Source: Thiomargarita sp. (GTDB lineage: Bacteria; Pseudomonadota; Gammaproteobacteria; Beggiatoales; Beggiatoaceae). Taken from it: a stretch of 6,422 nt of DNA. Below the pieces are notes generated by a model, which saw nothing but the letters and a program-made list of their open reading frames with translations, did no database searches and was not told the origin of the DNA. Of the stretch, positions 1 to 6,016 are shown piece by piece. The DNA is taken from contig JAGLFE010000376.1 in the NCBI GenBank assembly GCA_023144675.1, positions 1-6,422 on the forward strand, in the 5' to 3' direction. The position numbers were made by a program, and so were the translations under genes. Numbering within the stretch: the first letter of the stretch is position 1; each line of letters starts with the position of its first letter.

Positions 1-46
1 TATTTCTTGGTAGATAGTTACAAATCATTTTACAATCCAAATTCAA

Positions 47-514
47 TTAATCATAAATAGCAGTTACTCGCCAATACCAATCATCTTGCCTTGTCATGTG
101 AACATGAATTGGATTCTGTCCCAACTTGCCCAACCTAATTACAAACCGAGTTAAATATATAGAATCAAAGAAGGCAAATGAAAATTGCTCCAAAATCGAA
201 CCGCGTTTTTTCTGTAAAGTCCTAAAAATAGATTCAGTGGTTATAATTACATCAGTTGTAGTATTACCTAATACTTTAGCACCTTCACGCATCACATCAA
301 TTACTAAATTACCTTTTTCATTCCCAATAGTATTATTAATTTGCCACTCCAAATTTTCTTTATGTACCTTCTTTATTGACTTAATATCAATTAACTCCTC
401 AAAAGCGACTTTGTCATTATTTGTAATGGCAGAACTAAGCTGATAAATATGGTAAAATGGCCATATTACGTAAGCTGTAACGGCTAATAATATTAGCATA
501 CATAAAAATTTCAT
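47..514 (-). CDS. DUF2939-family small membrane-anchored protein
   Basis: Encodes 155 residues. An uncleaved N-terminal hydrophobic segment (about residues 3-20) is followed by the pattern YHIYQLSSAITNNDK...FEELIDIKSIKK. This matches the start of DUF2939 proteins as I know them: a single membrane anchor, a tyrosine-rich turn, an 'Ai..nD...l...iD' helix and a small C-terminal domain ending in an aromatic/basic strand (here DDWYWRVTAIYD). The likely location is the inner membrane with the domain in the periplasm; no biochemical function is known for the family. The start is supported by GGAGA (521-525, minus strand) with a 6-nt spacer to the ATG. The gene lies 64 nt downstream of the second carbonic anhydrase gene in the same direction and could be the last gene of that operon; I see no strong terminator between them. 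The family call is from memory of the motif pattern and is fairly confident; the role is unknown. Confidence 0.75.
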   Translation of the reverse strand: MKFLCMLILLAVTAYVIWPFYHIYQLSSAITNNDKVAFEELIDIKSIKKVHKENLEWQINNTIGNEKGNLVIDVMREGAKVLGNTTTDVIITTESIFRTLQKKRGSILEQFSFAFFDSIYLTRFVIRLGKLGQNPIHVHMTRQDDWYWRVTAIYD

Positions 515-578
515 TTAAATTCTCCAAAAATAAGATTGCAATAGAGTAGAAAAATTTCTACCCTAGTTTAAAAATAAT

Positions 579-1355
579 TTAATTAGAAGATTGAACTTTA
601 CGCTCATTTAAATCTTGTAAAGGACGATCATTGCCAGAATAAAGCGAATGGTATTGCGATAACTGCTCAGTTGAAATAGAAACCGCCTGTTTTAAAACCA
701 CCCATCTCACTCCTTCAGTGCAAGGTGGAGTAGTTAAAGAACCTGCGAAAGTATAATAATTCTTATCCGCTGGAAGTAACTGGTTAAGGTCTATTTTAAG
801 CTCATGTTGCTGTGGTTCACCAGCGGTAGTTGGCATAACTTTCCACAAAGTTTCGATTAAACTATTAGCTGCTACCTTGGCTTCTAAATATATCGCAACC
901 ACTGCTAATTCCTTATCAGAATTTTGATGCACTAAATGTATCACCATATCTGCCCGTTTACCATCAATTGCACCTTCACTTGGAGCATGTGAATGAAATT
1001 GTAATAAGCTGTAAATATCATCACCGATTTTGAGCGTACCAGCTTCATTACCATTGATTTTAATCGTATGCCCGTTATTTTGGATATTTAAGCCAATTTC
1101 TTTATAATCAAATTCAAGTACTGGTAAATCAGCTTTTTCTGCATCAGCACTAATAATATCAATCGGCGACTGCAATTTACCAGCGGCACAAGTTGCATAT
1201 TCCTCAGCAAGATGTCCCCAATGATTAGCGGCATTATCTTCATAACCCCAATGCGTAGGATGGCTATGCGTATTATGACTTTCGCCAGCAAAACAAAATC
1301 CTGTTTGTAGTCCTAATGTAACTGTTACTGCCAAAGCTAATTTTTTGTAAATCAT
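579..1355 (-). CDS. Exported alpha-class carbonic anhydrase (copy 1)
   Basis: Catalyses CO2 + H2O to bicarbonate + H+, probably in the periplasm. From the ATG at 1355 the protein has 258 residues: a signal peptide (MIYKK, a hydrophobic core to about residue 19, cleavage near CFA/GES) and then one complete alpha-CA domain. Zinc ligands are His121 and His123 (QFHSH) and His140 (IHLVH). Proton-shuttle His96 (NNGH), Glu127 (PSE) and Thr208 (SLTTPPC) are present. Cys56 and Cys212 match the conserved bacterial disulfide. Odd points: the positions equivalent to human CAII His107 and Glu117 are Gly128 and Val138, and Ser122 replaces the usual Phe between the first two zinc histidines. The mature N-terminus is His-rich (SHNTHSHPTH). 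The frame also opens at a TTG at 1376 (7 more residues); I prefer the ATG because it gives a compact signal peptide, but neither start has a clear Shine-Dalgarno. Second gene of a tandem pair, 27 nt after copy 2. Confidence 0.93.
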   Translation of the reverse strand: MIYKKLALAVTVTLGLQTGFCFAGESHNTHSHPTHWGYEDNAANHWGHLAEEYATCAAGKLQSPIDIISADAEKADLPVLEFDYKEIGLNIQNNGHTIKINGNEAGTLKIGDDIYSLLQFHSHAPSEGAIDGKRADMVIHLVHQNSDKELAVVAIYLEAKVAANSLIETLWKVMPTTAGEPQQHELKIDLNQLLPADKNYYTFAGSLTTPPCTEGVRWVVLKQAVSISTEQLSQYHSLYSGNDRPLQDLNERKVQSSN

Positions 1356-1382
1356 ATTATTATTGCTATTGCTCAATAAGTT

Positions 1383-2102
1383 TTAATTAGAAGAAAGAAT
1401 TTGCCGACCATTCAAAGGTTGTAATGGACGCACGTTGCTTGGATAAATAGCACAATATTGCGCTAATTGGTTGGCGGAAAGGCTGATAGCCTGCTTCATC
1501 ACTAACCATTTTACACCTTCAGTACAAGGTGGAGTAGTTAAAGAACCATCAAAGCTGTAATAATTTTTATCTTCTGGCAATAATTGATTCAAATCTATTT
1601 CTACATTGTCAGATTCAGCTTGTTTCAGTGCTTGCCACAGTGTGTTAATAAATGGATTATCTTCTGTAGCCACTTTTAATAAGAGTGCAACTACAGCTAA
1701 TTGTCCTTGAATATTCTGATGCACTAAATGTATCACCATATCGGCAGTTTTACCAGCAATGGCTTCTTCACTGGGAGTATGGAAGTGAAATTGTACTAAT
1801 TGGTAATTATTACTTCCAACTTTTAAATACCCAGCCTTTTCAGCATCGATATGGAGAGTATGCTTATTTTCTTGAGTTATCAATTGAGTTGGTTGATAAT
1901 TAAATTCCAAGATAGGCAAATCAGTTGTTACCGCATCAACTATATCAATCGGAGACTGCGATTTTCCCTGACCGCATAAAGCATAATTATCTGATAAACA
2001 GTCCCAATGTTTTGGTGCAACCTCGTCTTGATAGCCCCAAGCTTTTTCAGGTACTACAGATAGTGAAAATAATTCAGTGAAGGATTTTAATAGTTGTGCC
2101 AT
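1383..2102 (-). CDS. Alpha-class carbonic anhydrase (copy 2), no recognisable signal peptide
   Basis: Encodes 239 residues with the full alpha-CA fold signature: AWGYQDE...HW, QSPIDI (49-54), QFHFHTPSE, DMVIHLVHQN, GSLTTPPCTEG, and NVRPLQPLNGR near the C-terminus. Zinc ligands are His106, His108 and His125; shuttle His81, Glu112 and Thr189 are present. Glu113 and Val123 occupy the positions of human His107 and Glu117. Cys43 and Cys193 match the bacterial disulfide pair; Cys35 and Cys217 are extra. It is a paralogue of the adjacent downstream copy (about half the residues alike by eye, same SSN ending). The start is secure: GGAGA lies 7 nt upstream and a TAG (2103-2105) immediately precedes the ATG in frame. 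The first 20 residues have only Lys6 and a short, interrupted hydrophobic run, so no ordinary Sec signal is visible. It may act in the cytoplasm, or be exported by a degenerate signal. Likely first gene of the operon. Confidence 0.92.
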   Translation of the reverse strand: MAQLLKSFTELFSLSVVPEKAWGYQDEVAPKHWDCLSDNYALCGQGKSQSPIDIVDAVTTDLPILEFNYQPTQLITQENKHTLHIDAEKAGYLKVGSNNYQLVQFHFHTPSEEAIAGKTADMVIHLVHQNIQGQLAVVALLLKVATEDNPFINTLWQALKQAESDNVEIDLNQLLPEDKNYYSFDGSLTTPPCTEGVKWLVMKQAISLSANQLAQYCAIYPSNVRPLQPLNGRQILSSN

Positions 2103-2214
2103 CTAATTTCTCCAATTCAGTTATAAGTTCGAACTTCAACAAATCTTAACTTTATAATATTTAAAGGTAGGTAGTTACGATTGTTTAGCATCGGTAATTT
2201 TCTCATTATTAGTT

Positions 2215-2243
2215 ATAATAATAATTTTTTTGCTTTTTGTCAA
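2215..2243 (-). promoter_or_regulatory. Sigma70-like promoter of the carbonic anhydrase operon
   Basis: On the minus strand, TTGACA (2243-2238, six of six to consensus) is followed by a 17-nt A-rich spacer and TATTAT (2220-2215, five of six). Transcription would start near 2208, leaving a leader of about 105 nt before the copy 2 ATG at 2102. This is the best promoter match seen in the gap, though the AT richness makes the -10 half less informative than the -35. Confidence 0.62.
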
Positions 2244-2251
2244 GAGGAATA

Positions 2252-2263
2252 AGCAATTACTAA
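2252..2263. repeat. 12-nt motif upstream of the CA promoter, proximal copy
   Basis: AGCAATTACTAA, matching AGTAATTACTAA at 2338-2349 with one mismatch. This copy lies 8 nt upstream of the -35 box of the carbonic anhydrase promoter. The two copies are 86 nt apart start to start, about eight helical turns, which would suit a looping or cooperative regulator. In such AT-rich DNA, chance recurrence is quite possible. Confidence 0.3.
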
Positions 2264-2337
2264 GCTCCTGAATGGTGCTATAAAATTTTTCAATCCTTAA
2301 TTAGCATATATTGCCATAATTTATAGAGTCTTTGCTG

Positions 2338-2349
2338 AGTAATTACTAA
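2338..2349. repeat. 12-nt motif upstream of the CA promoter, distal copy
   Basis: AGTAATTACTAA. Its first ten bases (AGTAATTACT) form a perfect palindrome. It pairs with the near-identical copy at 2252-2263 and lies between the end of the CHAT gene and the carbonic anhydrase promoter. No regulator gene is adjacent, so any binding role is speculative. Confidence 0.3.
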
Positions 2350-2378
2350 TTTATTATTAATGGTGTGCGGAGTGTTGG

Positions 2379-4787
2379 TTACAACCAATTTCCGATTAAC
2401 AAAAAAGGTGCCCAATAAGAAGGATGCCAATAATGATCTTGTTTGATTAATATTTTTTGCGCATTTTGCAAAGCTTTGGCTTTGGATAAACCAGGAGTTT
2501 GGAATAATTGACGATAAAATTCGGTCATCGTCATAGAAGTAGCTTCATCATCAACGAACCATAAAGTGGCGATTGCACTTCTAGCTCCAGCTTTAATTGC
2601 AATTCCAGCCAATCCCAAAGCCGCTTTATCATCACCAACCGCTGTTTTACAAGCACTTAACGTCAATAATTCTAAGGGATTTTTTCTAAACTTACCTAAA
2701 CCAATCACATTTTGTAATTCATCCATTGTCATTTTACTATCATAAGTCAGCAAATAAGTTTTTTCTGGGTCGGAATCAAATTCACCGTGGGTAGCTAAAT
2801 GAATCACTGAATATTCATGAGTTTTTAATTGGTTGCGAAATACGTCAATAGAATATTCCTGATTTAAAATACGCTTAGTATGTGCGATTCCAGAGCTTAA
2901 AGCTTTAATATTTTCCAATTCTTTTTTTACGCTGGGTAAAGGCGGATATTCCTGTACACCTTCTGATAAGCCAATTAATAATATTTTACTATTTTGCCAA
3001 ATAATTGGTTGCGGATTAATTAAACTTAGTCCTGGAGATAATGCCAGCGCATACTTTTCAACCAAAAATTGTTTACCATCATAAAATGTTGAAAATGGTA
3101 TCATTCGCAGTTTCCCATCAGGCACAACAACCATAGTATCTACTTGATTAGCTTCCAATACCTTTTCAATCGGGCGTATTATCCAATCATATAACTGGCT
3201 GGCTTCCTCTAAAAATAAATTATTAGGTCGTGTTTGCAAACCAAGACGTAATCCCCAAACTGTTTCATTTACTTCCTCATTATCAACTGGTATAATAAAT
3301 TGCTCGAAAACCCCTTGTATTCCAACTAATACTATTAATCTATCTGCTAAAGGAAGTGGATATAAAATCGCAGTTTTAGCACTAATATCCTCTAATTGAA
3401 TTGCCTGTTCTTGTAAAGCCAATACGCAATCATCTTGAAAATAATTTTTTAATTCTTCTACTTTAACTAATTCCGCAACTTCTAAAGCCTCTTGGATTAA
3501 ACTTTGTTGGCTATCTTTATCTTGAGTTACATAAGCTTGTTGCAATAATAAATCAGCTAATCCATAATGCACTGGTTTAATACGCTCATCAAAAGTTCCA
3601 GGTAGGCGACGATAACCAATATCCATCAATTCTTGAATTGGCTTTAAGGTATTTGAAGCTAAACGGTAAGCATTAATTGCTGCCTCAATCTGTTGTTGGG
3701 CTTGAAAAATACGTCCTTGTTGCCAATACCAACGATAAAGACTATGTGGATAATAGCCTTGTTTAGCAAAAAATATAGATTTTCTAGTAAATATTAGAGC
3801 TTCAGAATATTGTTGTTCCGCTTCATATAATGTTCCCAAATACCCATAAGCTAACGATAAAGTATAATTATCTTGCAACTGTTTGGCTATTTTAATTGCT
3901 TCACTCAGCGAGTTGTAAGTTTTAGCAAGAATACGTTTTTTATCCGCTATTGGTAATCCTGGTTCATCCAATAAAGTTTGCAAAAAGATTTCATCTTGCT
4001 CATTTTCAGCTTTGGGAAATATTTCTTTAGCAACTATTTGTTGATGAATAATAAGCTTATTTTCTTGCAATAAATCCATTGCTTGATTACTAACCGAAAT
4101 TAAAAAATTAGCTTTATCGTAAGATGGTGGCAACAGTGCAATTCGTTCCCAAGTTTCATCTAAAATGGGTATAATTTCTAGCAATGAATTATTATCTATG
4201 CTGGCATTCAAACGATTAATAGTAGCCTTAGTCGCCAATATTTGATTATCTATTTGCACCGCCAATTCTATACATTCTTCAAATGCCGCCATTGCTTCAG
4301 GATATTGTTTAAAAGTCGCTAGAATAATTCCTTGCGTATTTAGCACTGTTGCTAGAATAAGTGAATCTTTAGTTTCCCTAGCATCTATTATGCTGTCATT
4401 AGCAAGTAATAAAGCCTCTTTTTCATCACCGATAGATAACCAAATATCGCTTAATTGACTTAAAATTAACGCATTTCGAGCAATATCCTGTGTTTTTTCC
4501 GCCAATGGCAAAATAATTTGTATAATTTTAAAAACTGTACGATATTTCCCTAATGCTTGATAAGCACTGGTCAAGCGTAATAAAATATCAATTTGTTTAT
4601 AAGGGTCTTCTTTATCTAAGGAAACTTGCGCTTTTTCCCATAGAACAATAGCTTCTTGAAAATTACCATTTTGAAAAGCAGTGTCGCCTTGTTCAATCAA
4701 TGGTGTATTATAATTTGCAACCGCATTTGTTAAAAAAATAAAATATGTTATAACTAGAAATATTGGAAATATAATTGACTTTTTCAT
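2379..4787 (-). CDS. Exported TPR-CHAT domain protein (caspase-like protease)
   Basis: Encodes 802 residues. Signal peptide: KK at 2-3, hydrophobic core 5-19, likely cleavage after AVA at residue 24. Helical TPR-like repeats lie around 31-53, 64-97, 104-137, 145-178, 308-341 and 349-382 (for example NGNFQEAIVLWEKA and KQYPEAMAAFEECIELA). The CHAT domain spans about 470-802, with the hallmark PDGKLRMIPFSTFYDG (556-571), the catalytic His block HLATHGEF (His667), the catalytic Cys block LTLSACKTAVGD (Cys713), and ATLWFVDDEATSMTMTEFY, ending in HPSYWAPFLLIGNWL. CHAT is a clan CD (caspase/separase-like) cysteine peptidase fold; the intact His/Cys dyad predicts an active enzyme, probably regulated by partners binding the TPR scaffold. 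Substrate unknown. An extended -10 promoter at 4839-4847 and a modest GAGA ribosome site precede the ATG. It appears to stand alone: 276 nt separate it from the CA operon and the gene on its other side is divergent. Confidence 0.92.
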   Translation of the reverse strand: MKKSIIFPIFLVITYFIFLTNAVANYNTPLIEQGDTAFQNGNFQEAIVLWEKAQVSLDKEDPYKQIDILLRLTSAYQALGKYRTVFKIIQIILPLAEKTQDIARNALILSQLSDIWLSIGDEKEALLLANDSIIDARETKDSLILATVLNTQGIILATFKQYPEAMAAFEECIELAVQIDNQILATKATINRLNASIDNNSLLEIIPILDETWERIALLPPSYDKANFLISVSNQAMDLLQENKLIIHQQIVAKEIFPKAENEQDEIFLQTLLDEPGLPIADKKRILAKTYNSLSEAIKIAKQLQDNYTLSLAYGYLGTLYEAEQQYSEALIFTRKSIFFAKQGYYPHSLYRWYWQQGRIFQAQQQIEAAINAYRLASNTLKPIQELMDIGYRRLPGTFDERIKPVHYGLADLLLQQAYVTQDKDSQQSLIQEALEVAELVKVEELKNYFQDDCVLALQEQAIQLEDISAKTAILYPLPLADRLIVLVGIQGVFEQFIIPVDNEEVNETVWGLRLGLQTRPNNLFLEEASQLYDWIIRPIEKVLEANQVDTMVVVPDGKLRMIPFSTFYDGKQFLVEKYALALSPGLSLINPQPIIWQNSKILLIGLSEGVQEYPPLPSVKKELENIKALSSGIAHTKRILNQEYSIDVFRNQLKTHEYSVIHLATHGEFDSDPEKTYLLTYDSKMTMDELQNVIGLGKFRKNPLELLTLSACKTAVGDDKAALGLAGIAIKAGARSAIATLWFVDDEATSMTMTEFYRQLFQTPGLSKAKALQNAQKILIKQDHYWHPSYWAPFLLIGNWL

Positions 4788-4838
4788 GTTGTCTCGAAGA
4801 TATTTTGATTAATAAAAATTTAAAAAATTAAAAAATTA

Positions 4839-4847
4839 ATTATAGCA
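4839..4847 (-). promoter_or_regulatory. Extended -10 promoter of the CHAT gene
   Basis: On the minus strand, TGCTATAAT: a perfect TATAAT (4844-4839) preceded by the TG of an extended -10 element. The best -35 at 17 nt (TAATCA, 4867-4862) matches only three of six, which fits extended -10 promoters that need little -35 contact. Transcription would start near 4832, about 45 nt before the CHAT ATG. Confidence 0.5.
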
Positions 4848-5020
4848 AAATAAGGATAATTTGATTACAATAAAAATCGTAGGTTTGATTAAGCCGTGTG
4901 ATCAATTAAATAATTAATTATCTGAGAAATAAAATACTAAAACTTTACTGAACTATAGTAACATTTCTATATTTTTGTACGTAATTAATTGGTTTAACTA
5001 GATTATTAAATACTGAATTT

Positions 5021-5034
5021 TTAATTGGAATTAA
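5021..5034. promoter_or_regulatory. Palindrome upstream of the Doc module, possible autoregulatory operator
   Basis: TTAATTGGAATTAA is a perfect 6+6 inverted repeat with a GG spacer, ending 31 nt before the antitoxin ATG at 5066. Its left half with the spacer (TTAATTGG) also occurs at 4985-4992, 36 nt away. Type II antitoxins commonly repress their own operon through palindromes in this position. No convincing -35/-10 pair was found around it, and the AT richness lowers the weight of the match. Confidence 0.3.
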
Positions 5035-5051
5035 TCATATTCAAAAACTAA
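5032..5051 (+). repeat. Partial third copy of the module-boundary repeat
   Basis: TAATCATATTCAAAAACTAA matches 6403-6422 at 19 of 20 bases. That segment is the 3' end of the right-hand 42-bp repeat plus 4 bases. It lies 14 nt upstream of the first antitoxin ATG, just before the ribosome site AAAGGA. The 5' part of the repeat (the AATCCTG elements) is absent here, so this is a truncated or diverged copy. If real, all three boundaries of the TA block carry the same sequence. Confidence 0.55.
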
Positions 5052-5065
5052 CAAAAGGAAAAATA

Positions 5066-5248
5066 ATGAAAATATTAAATTTACAAGTTGACGAATCAAT
5101 ATATAATGAGCTATTGGAAATATTAAAAAATTTACCAGAAAGTAAAGTTAAAATATTAAAGCAGGATGCTACAAACAAATTTAACTTTGAACAGGCTATG
5201 AATTATACCTTAGAAAAAAATAAACAATTATATGAACGTTTGTCTTGA
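5066..5248 (+). CDS. Putative antitoxin of a Doc-type TA module
   Basis: Encodes 60 residues. A short N-terminal strand (KILNLQVD) is followed by an amphipathic helix (ESIYNELLEILKNLP), then KVKIL and a charged helical tail (FNFEQAMNYTLEKNKQLYERLS). It does not look like the classical Phd sequence. The strand-helix start resembles ribbon-helix-helix type DNA-binding antitoxins, but the fold is not certain. The role is inferred mainly from position: directly before a Doc/Fic toxin, with its TGA fused to the toxin start as TGATG, so the two are translationally coupled. AAAGGA lies about 7 nt before the ATG. Expected action is to bind and neutralise the toxin through its C-terminal helix and perhaps repress the operon via the palindrome at 5021-5034. 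I cannot name the family. Confidence 0.72.
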   Translation: MKILNLQVDESIYNELLEILKNLPESKVKILKQDATNKFNFEQAMNYTLEKNKQLYERLS

Positions 5249-5631
5249 TGCGGTTATTAACATTAGAGCAAATTTTAATATTGCATCAGCGAATTATTGA
5301 GCAATCTGGTGGTTCTATGGGTATTCGTGATCAATCTATGCTAGAATCAGCAGTAGCACAGCCTTATATGAGTTATGGTGGACATGATTTGTATCCAACA
5401 TTAATAGAGAAAGTAGCTGCATTAGGTTTTTCATTAATCAAAAATCATCCTTTTGTTGATGGTAATAAGCGTATTGGACACGCAGCAATTGAGGTAACTT
5501 TATTAATGAATGGTTATGAAATACAAGCAGATATTGATGTCCAAGAATCTGTAATATTAGCCGTTGCTGCTAGTAAAATAGGCAGGGAATCTTTTTTAGA
5601 ATGGTTACGAGTTCATGTTAAACAACGATAA
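5248..5631 (+). CDS. doc: Doc/Fic-family (death-on-curing) toxin
   Basis: Encodes 127 residues, the usual Doc length. The Fic-fold active-site motif HPFVDGNKR occupies residues 67-75, with catalytic-type His67, acidic Asp71, and Lys74-Arg75. The NKR ending, where AMPylating Fic enzymes have NGR, marks the Doc branch; phage P1 Doc phosphorylates elongation factor Tu and halts translation. Upstream, GGSMGIRDQSMLESAVAQP (21-39) matches the conserved Doc N-terminal block, and the C-terminal helix ends FLEWLRVHVKQR. All motif residues are present, so an active toxin is expected. I place the start at the ATG at 5248, overlapping the antitoxin TGA by one base (TGATG); the frame also opens one codon earlier at a TTG (5245). 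There is no separate ribosome site, consistent with coupling to the antitoxin. The phosphotransferase activity is inferred from family only. Confidence 0.92.
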   Translation: MRLLTLEQILILHQRIIEQSGGSMGIRDQSMLESAVAQPYMSYGGHDLYPTLIEKVAALGFSLIKNHPFVDGNKRIGHAAIEVTLLMNGYEIQADIDVQESVILAVAASKIGRESFLEWLRVHVKQR

Positions 5632-5654
5632 TATTCACAAATTTAATAAATAAT

Positions 5655-5696
5655 AATCCTGACTATACCTAAATCCTGCATAATCTTGTTCAAAAA
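5655..5696 (+). repeat. 42-bp module-boundary direct repeat, left copy
   Basis: Begins AATCCTGACTATACC and ends TAATCTTGTTCAAAAA. It is identical to 6377-6418 except at 5667 (A versus C) and 5686 (T versus A), so 40 of 42 match. Internally it carries two exact AATCCTG elements (5655 and 5672) and two related ones, roughly 8-10 nt apart. It begins 24 nt after the Doc stop and runs straight into the ribosome site AAAGGAG (5695-5701) of the next antitoxin. It is not an inverted repeat and has no terminator features. Confidence 0.9.
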
Positions 5697-5707
5697 AGGA
5701 GAAACCT

Positions 5708-6016
5708 ATGTTGAATCTACAATTAGATGTCCAACCACAGACTGCCAAACGCTTGCAGAAAATCTTAGCTTATATTCCAAATCAGGAAAGTTTTGTACAA
5801 GACATGATTGCTTTTCAAATATCGGAATTAAGAAAGGCAATATTAGCTATTCGGCTTGATTTACAAAAATATGAGAGCATTTATCAACTGGAAACAACAC
5901 AATTTTATGTGCAATTTCAACAAGGAACGCTTGATGATACCAAAGATTTTATATTATGGGCAGGATTATATGAAATGTTACAAAGTAATACTATAAAGCT
6001 TCAAGAATTAACATGA
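5708..6016 (+). CDS. tumA: TumA-like antitoxin
   Basis: Encodes 102 residues. An N-terminal strand (MLNLQLDV) and helix (PQTAKRLQKILAYIP), suggestive of a ribbon-helix-helix DNA-binding domain, are followed by helices around 27-60. The C-terminal block TTQFYVQFQQGTLDDTKDF...WAGLYEML (63-91) fits the pattern I recall for antitoxins encoded before TumE toxins: 'seeFy.rF..G.l.D..df..Wa.lye'. That block probably contacts the toxin. A strong AAAGGAG (5695-5701) with a 6-nt spacer fixes the ATG. The stop overlaps the TumE start as ATGA. The first residues resemble the Doc-module antitoxin (both LNLQ-x-D, then a helix with L..IL...P), so the two may share the DNA-binding part. Family assignment rests on the C-terminal pattern and the partner gene. 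Confidence 0.8.
   Translation: MLNLQLDVQPQTAKRLQKILAYIPNQESFVQDMIAFQISELRKAILAIRLDLQKYESIYQLETTQFYVQFQQGTLDDTKDFILWAGLYEMLQSNTIKLQELT

Noticed and set aside
126..443. Open plus-strand frame of 105 codons
   Set aside because: Lies wholly antisense to the DUF2939 gene, with no ribosome site or recognisable protein pattern.
542..565. Hairpin GTAGAAA-AA-TTTCTAC (546-561) between the CA and DUF2939 genes as a terminator
   Set aside because: Seven weak base pairs, a 2-nt loop and no T-run after the stem on either strand.
1088..1291. Open minus-strand frame of 67 codons
   Set aside because: Out-of-frame shadow within the exported carbonic anhydrase gene, whose own frame has clear catalytic motifs.
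1685..1903. Open plus-strand frame of 72 codons
   Set aside because: Antisense to carbonic anhydrase copy 2, with no supporting signal.
2375..2388. Inverted repeat TTGGTT-AC-AACCAA spanning the CHAT stop codon as a terminator
   Set aside because: The 2-nt loop is too tight and the minus strand continues CACTCCGCAC with no T-run.
4804..4891. Three TTTGATTA occurrences near the CHAT promoter as operator sites
   Set aside because: Short, A/T-dominated and unevenly spaced; not distinguishable from base composition.
4954..4959. TATAGT as the -10 of a plus-strand promoter for the Doc module
   Set aside because: The position 17 nt upstream reads AAAATA, with no resemblance to a -35, and there is no TG extension.
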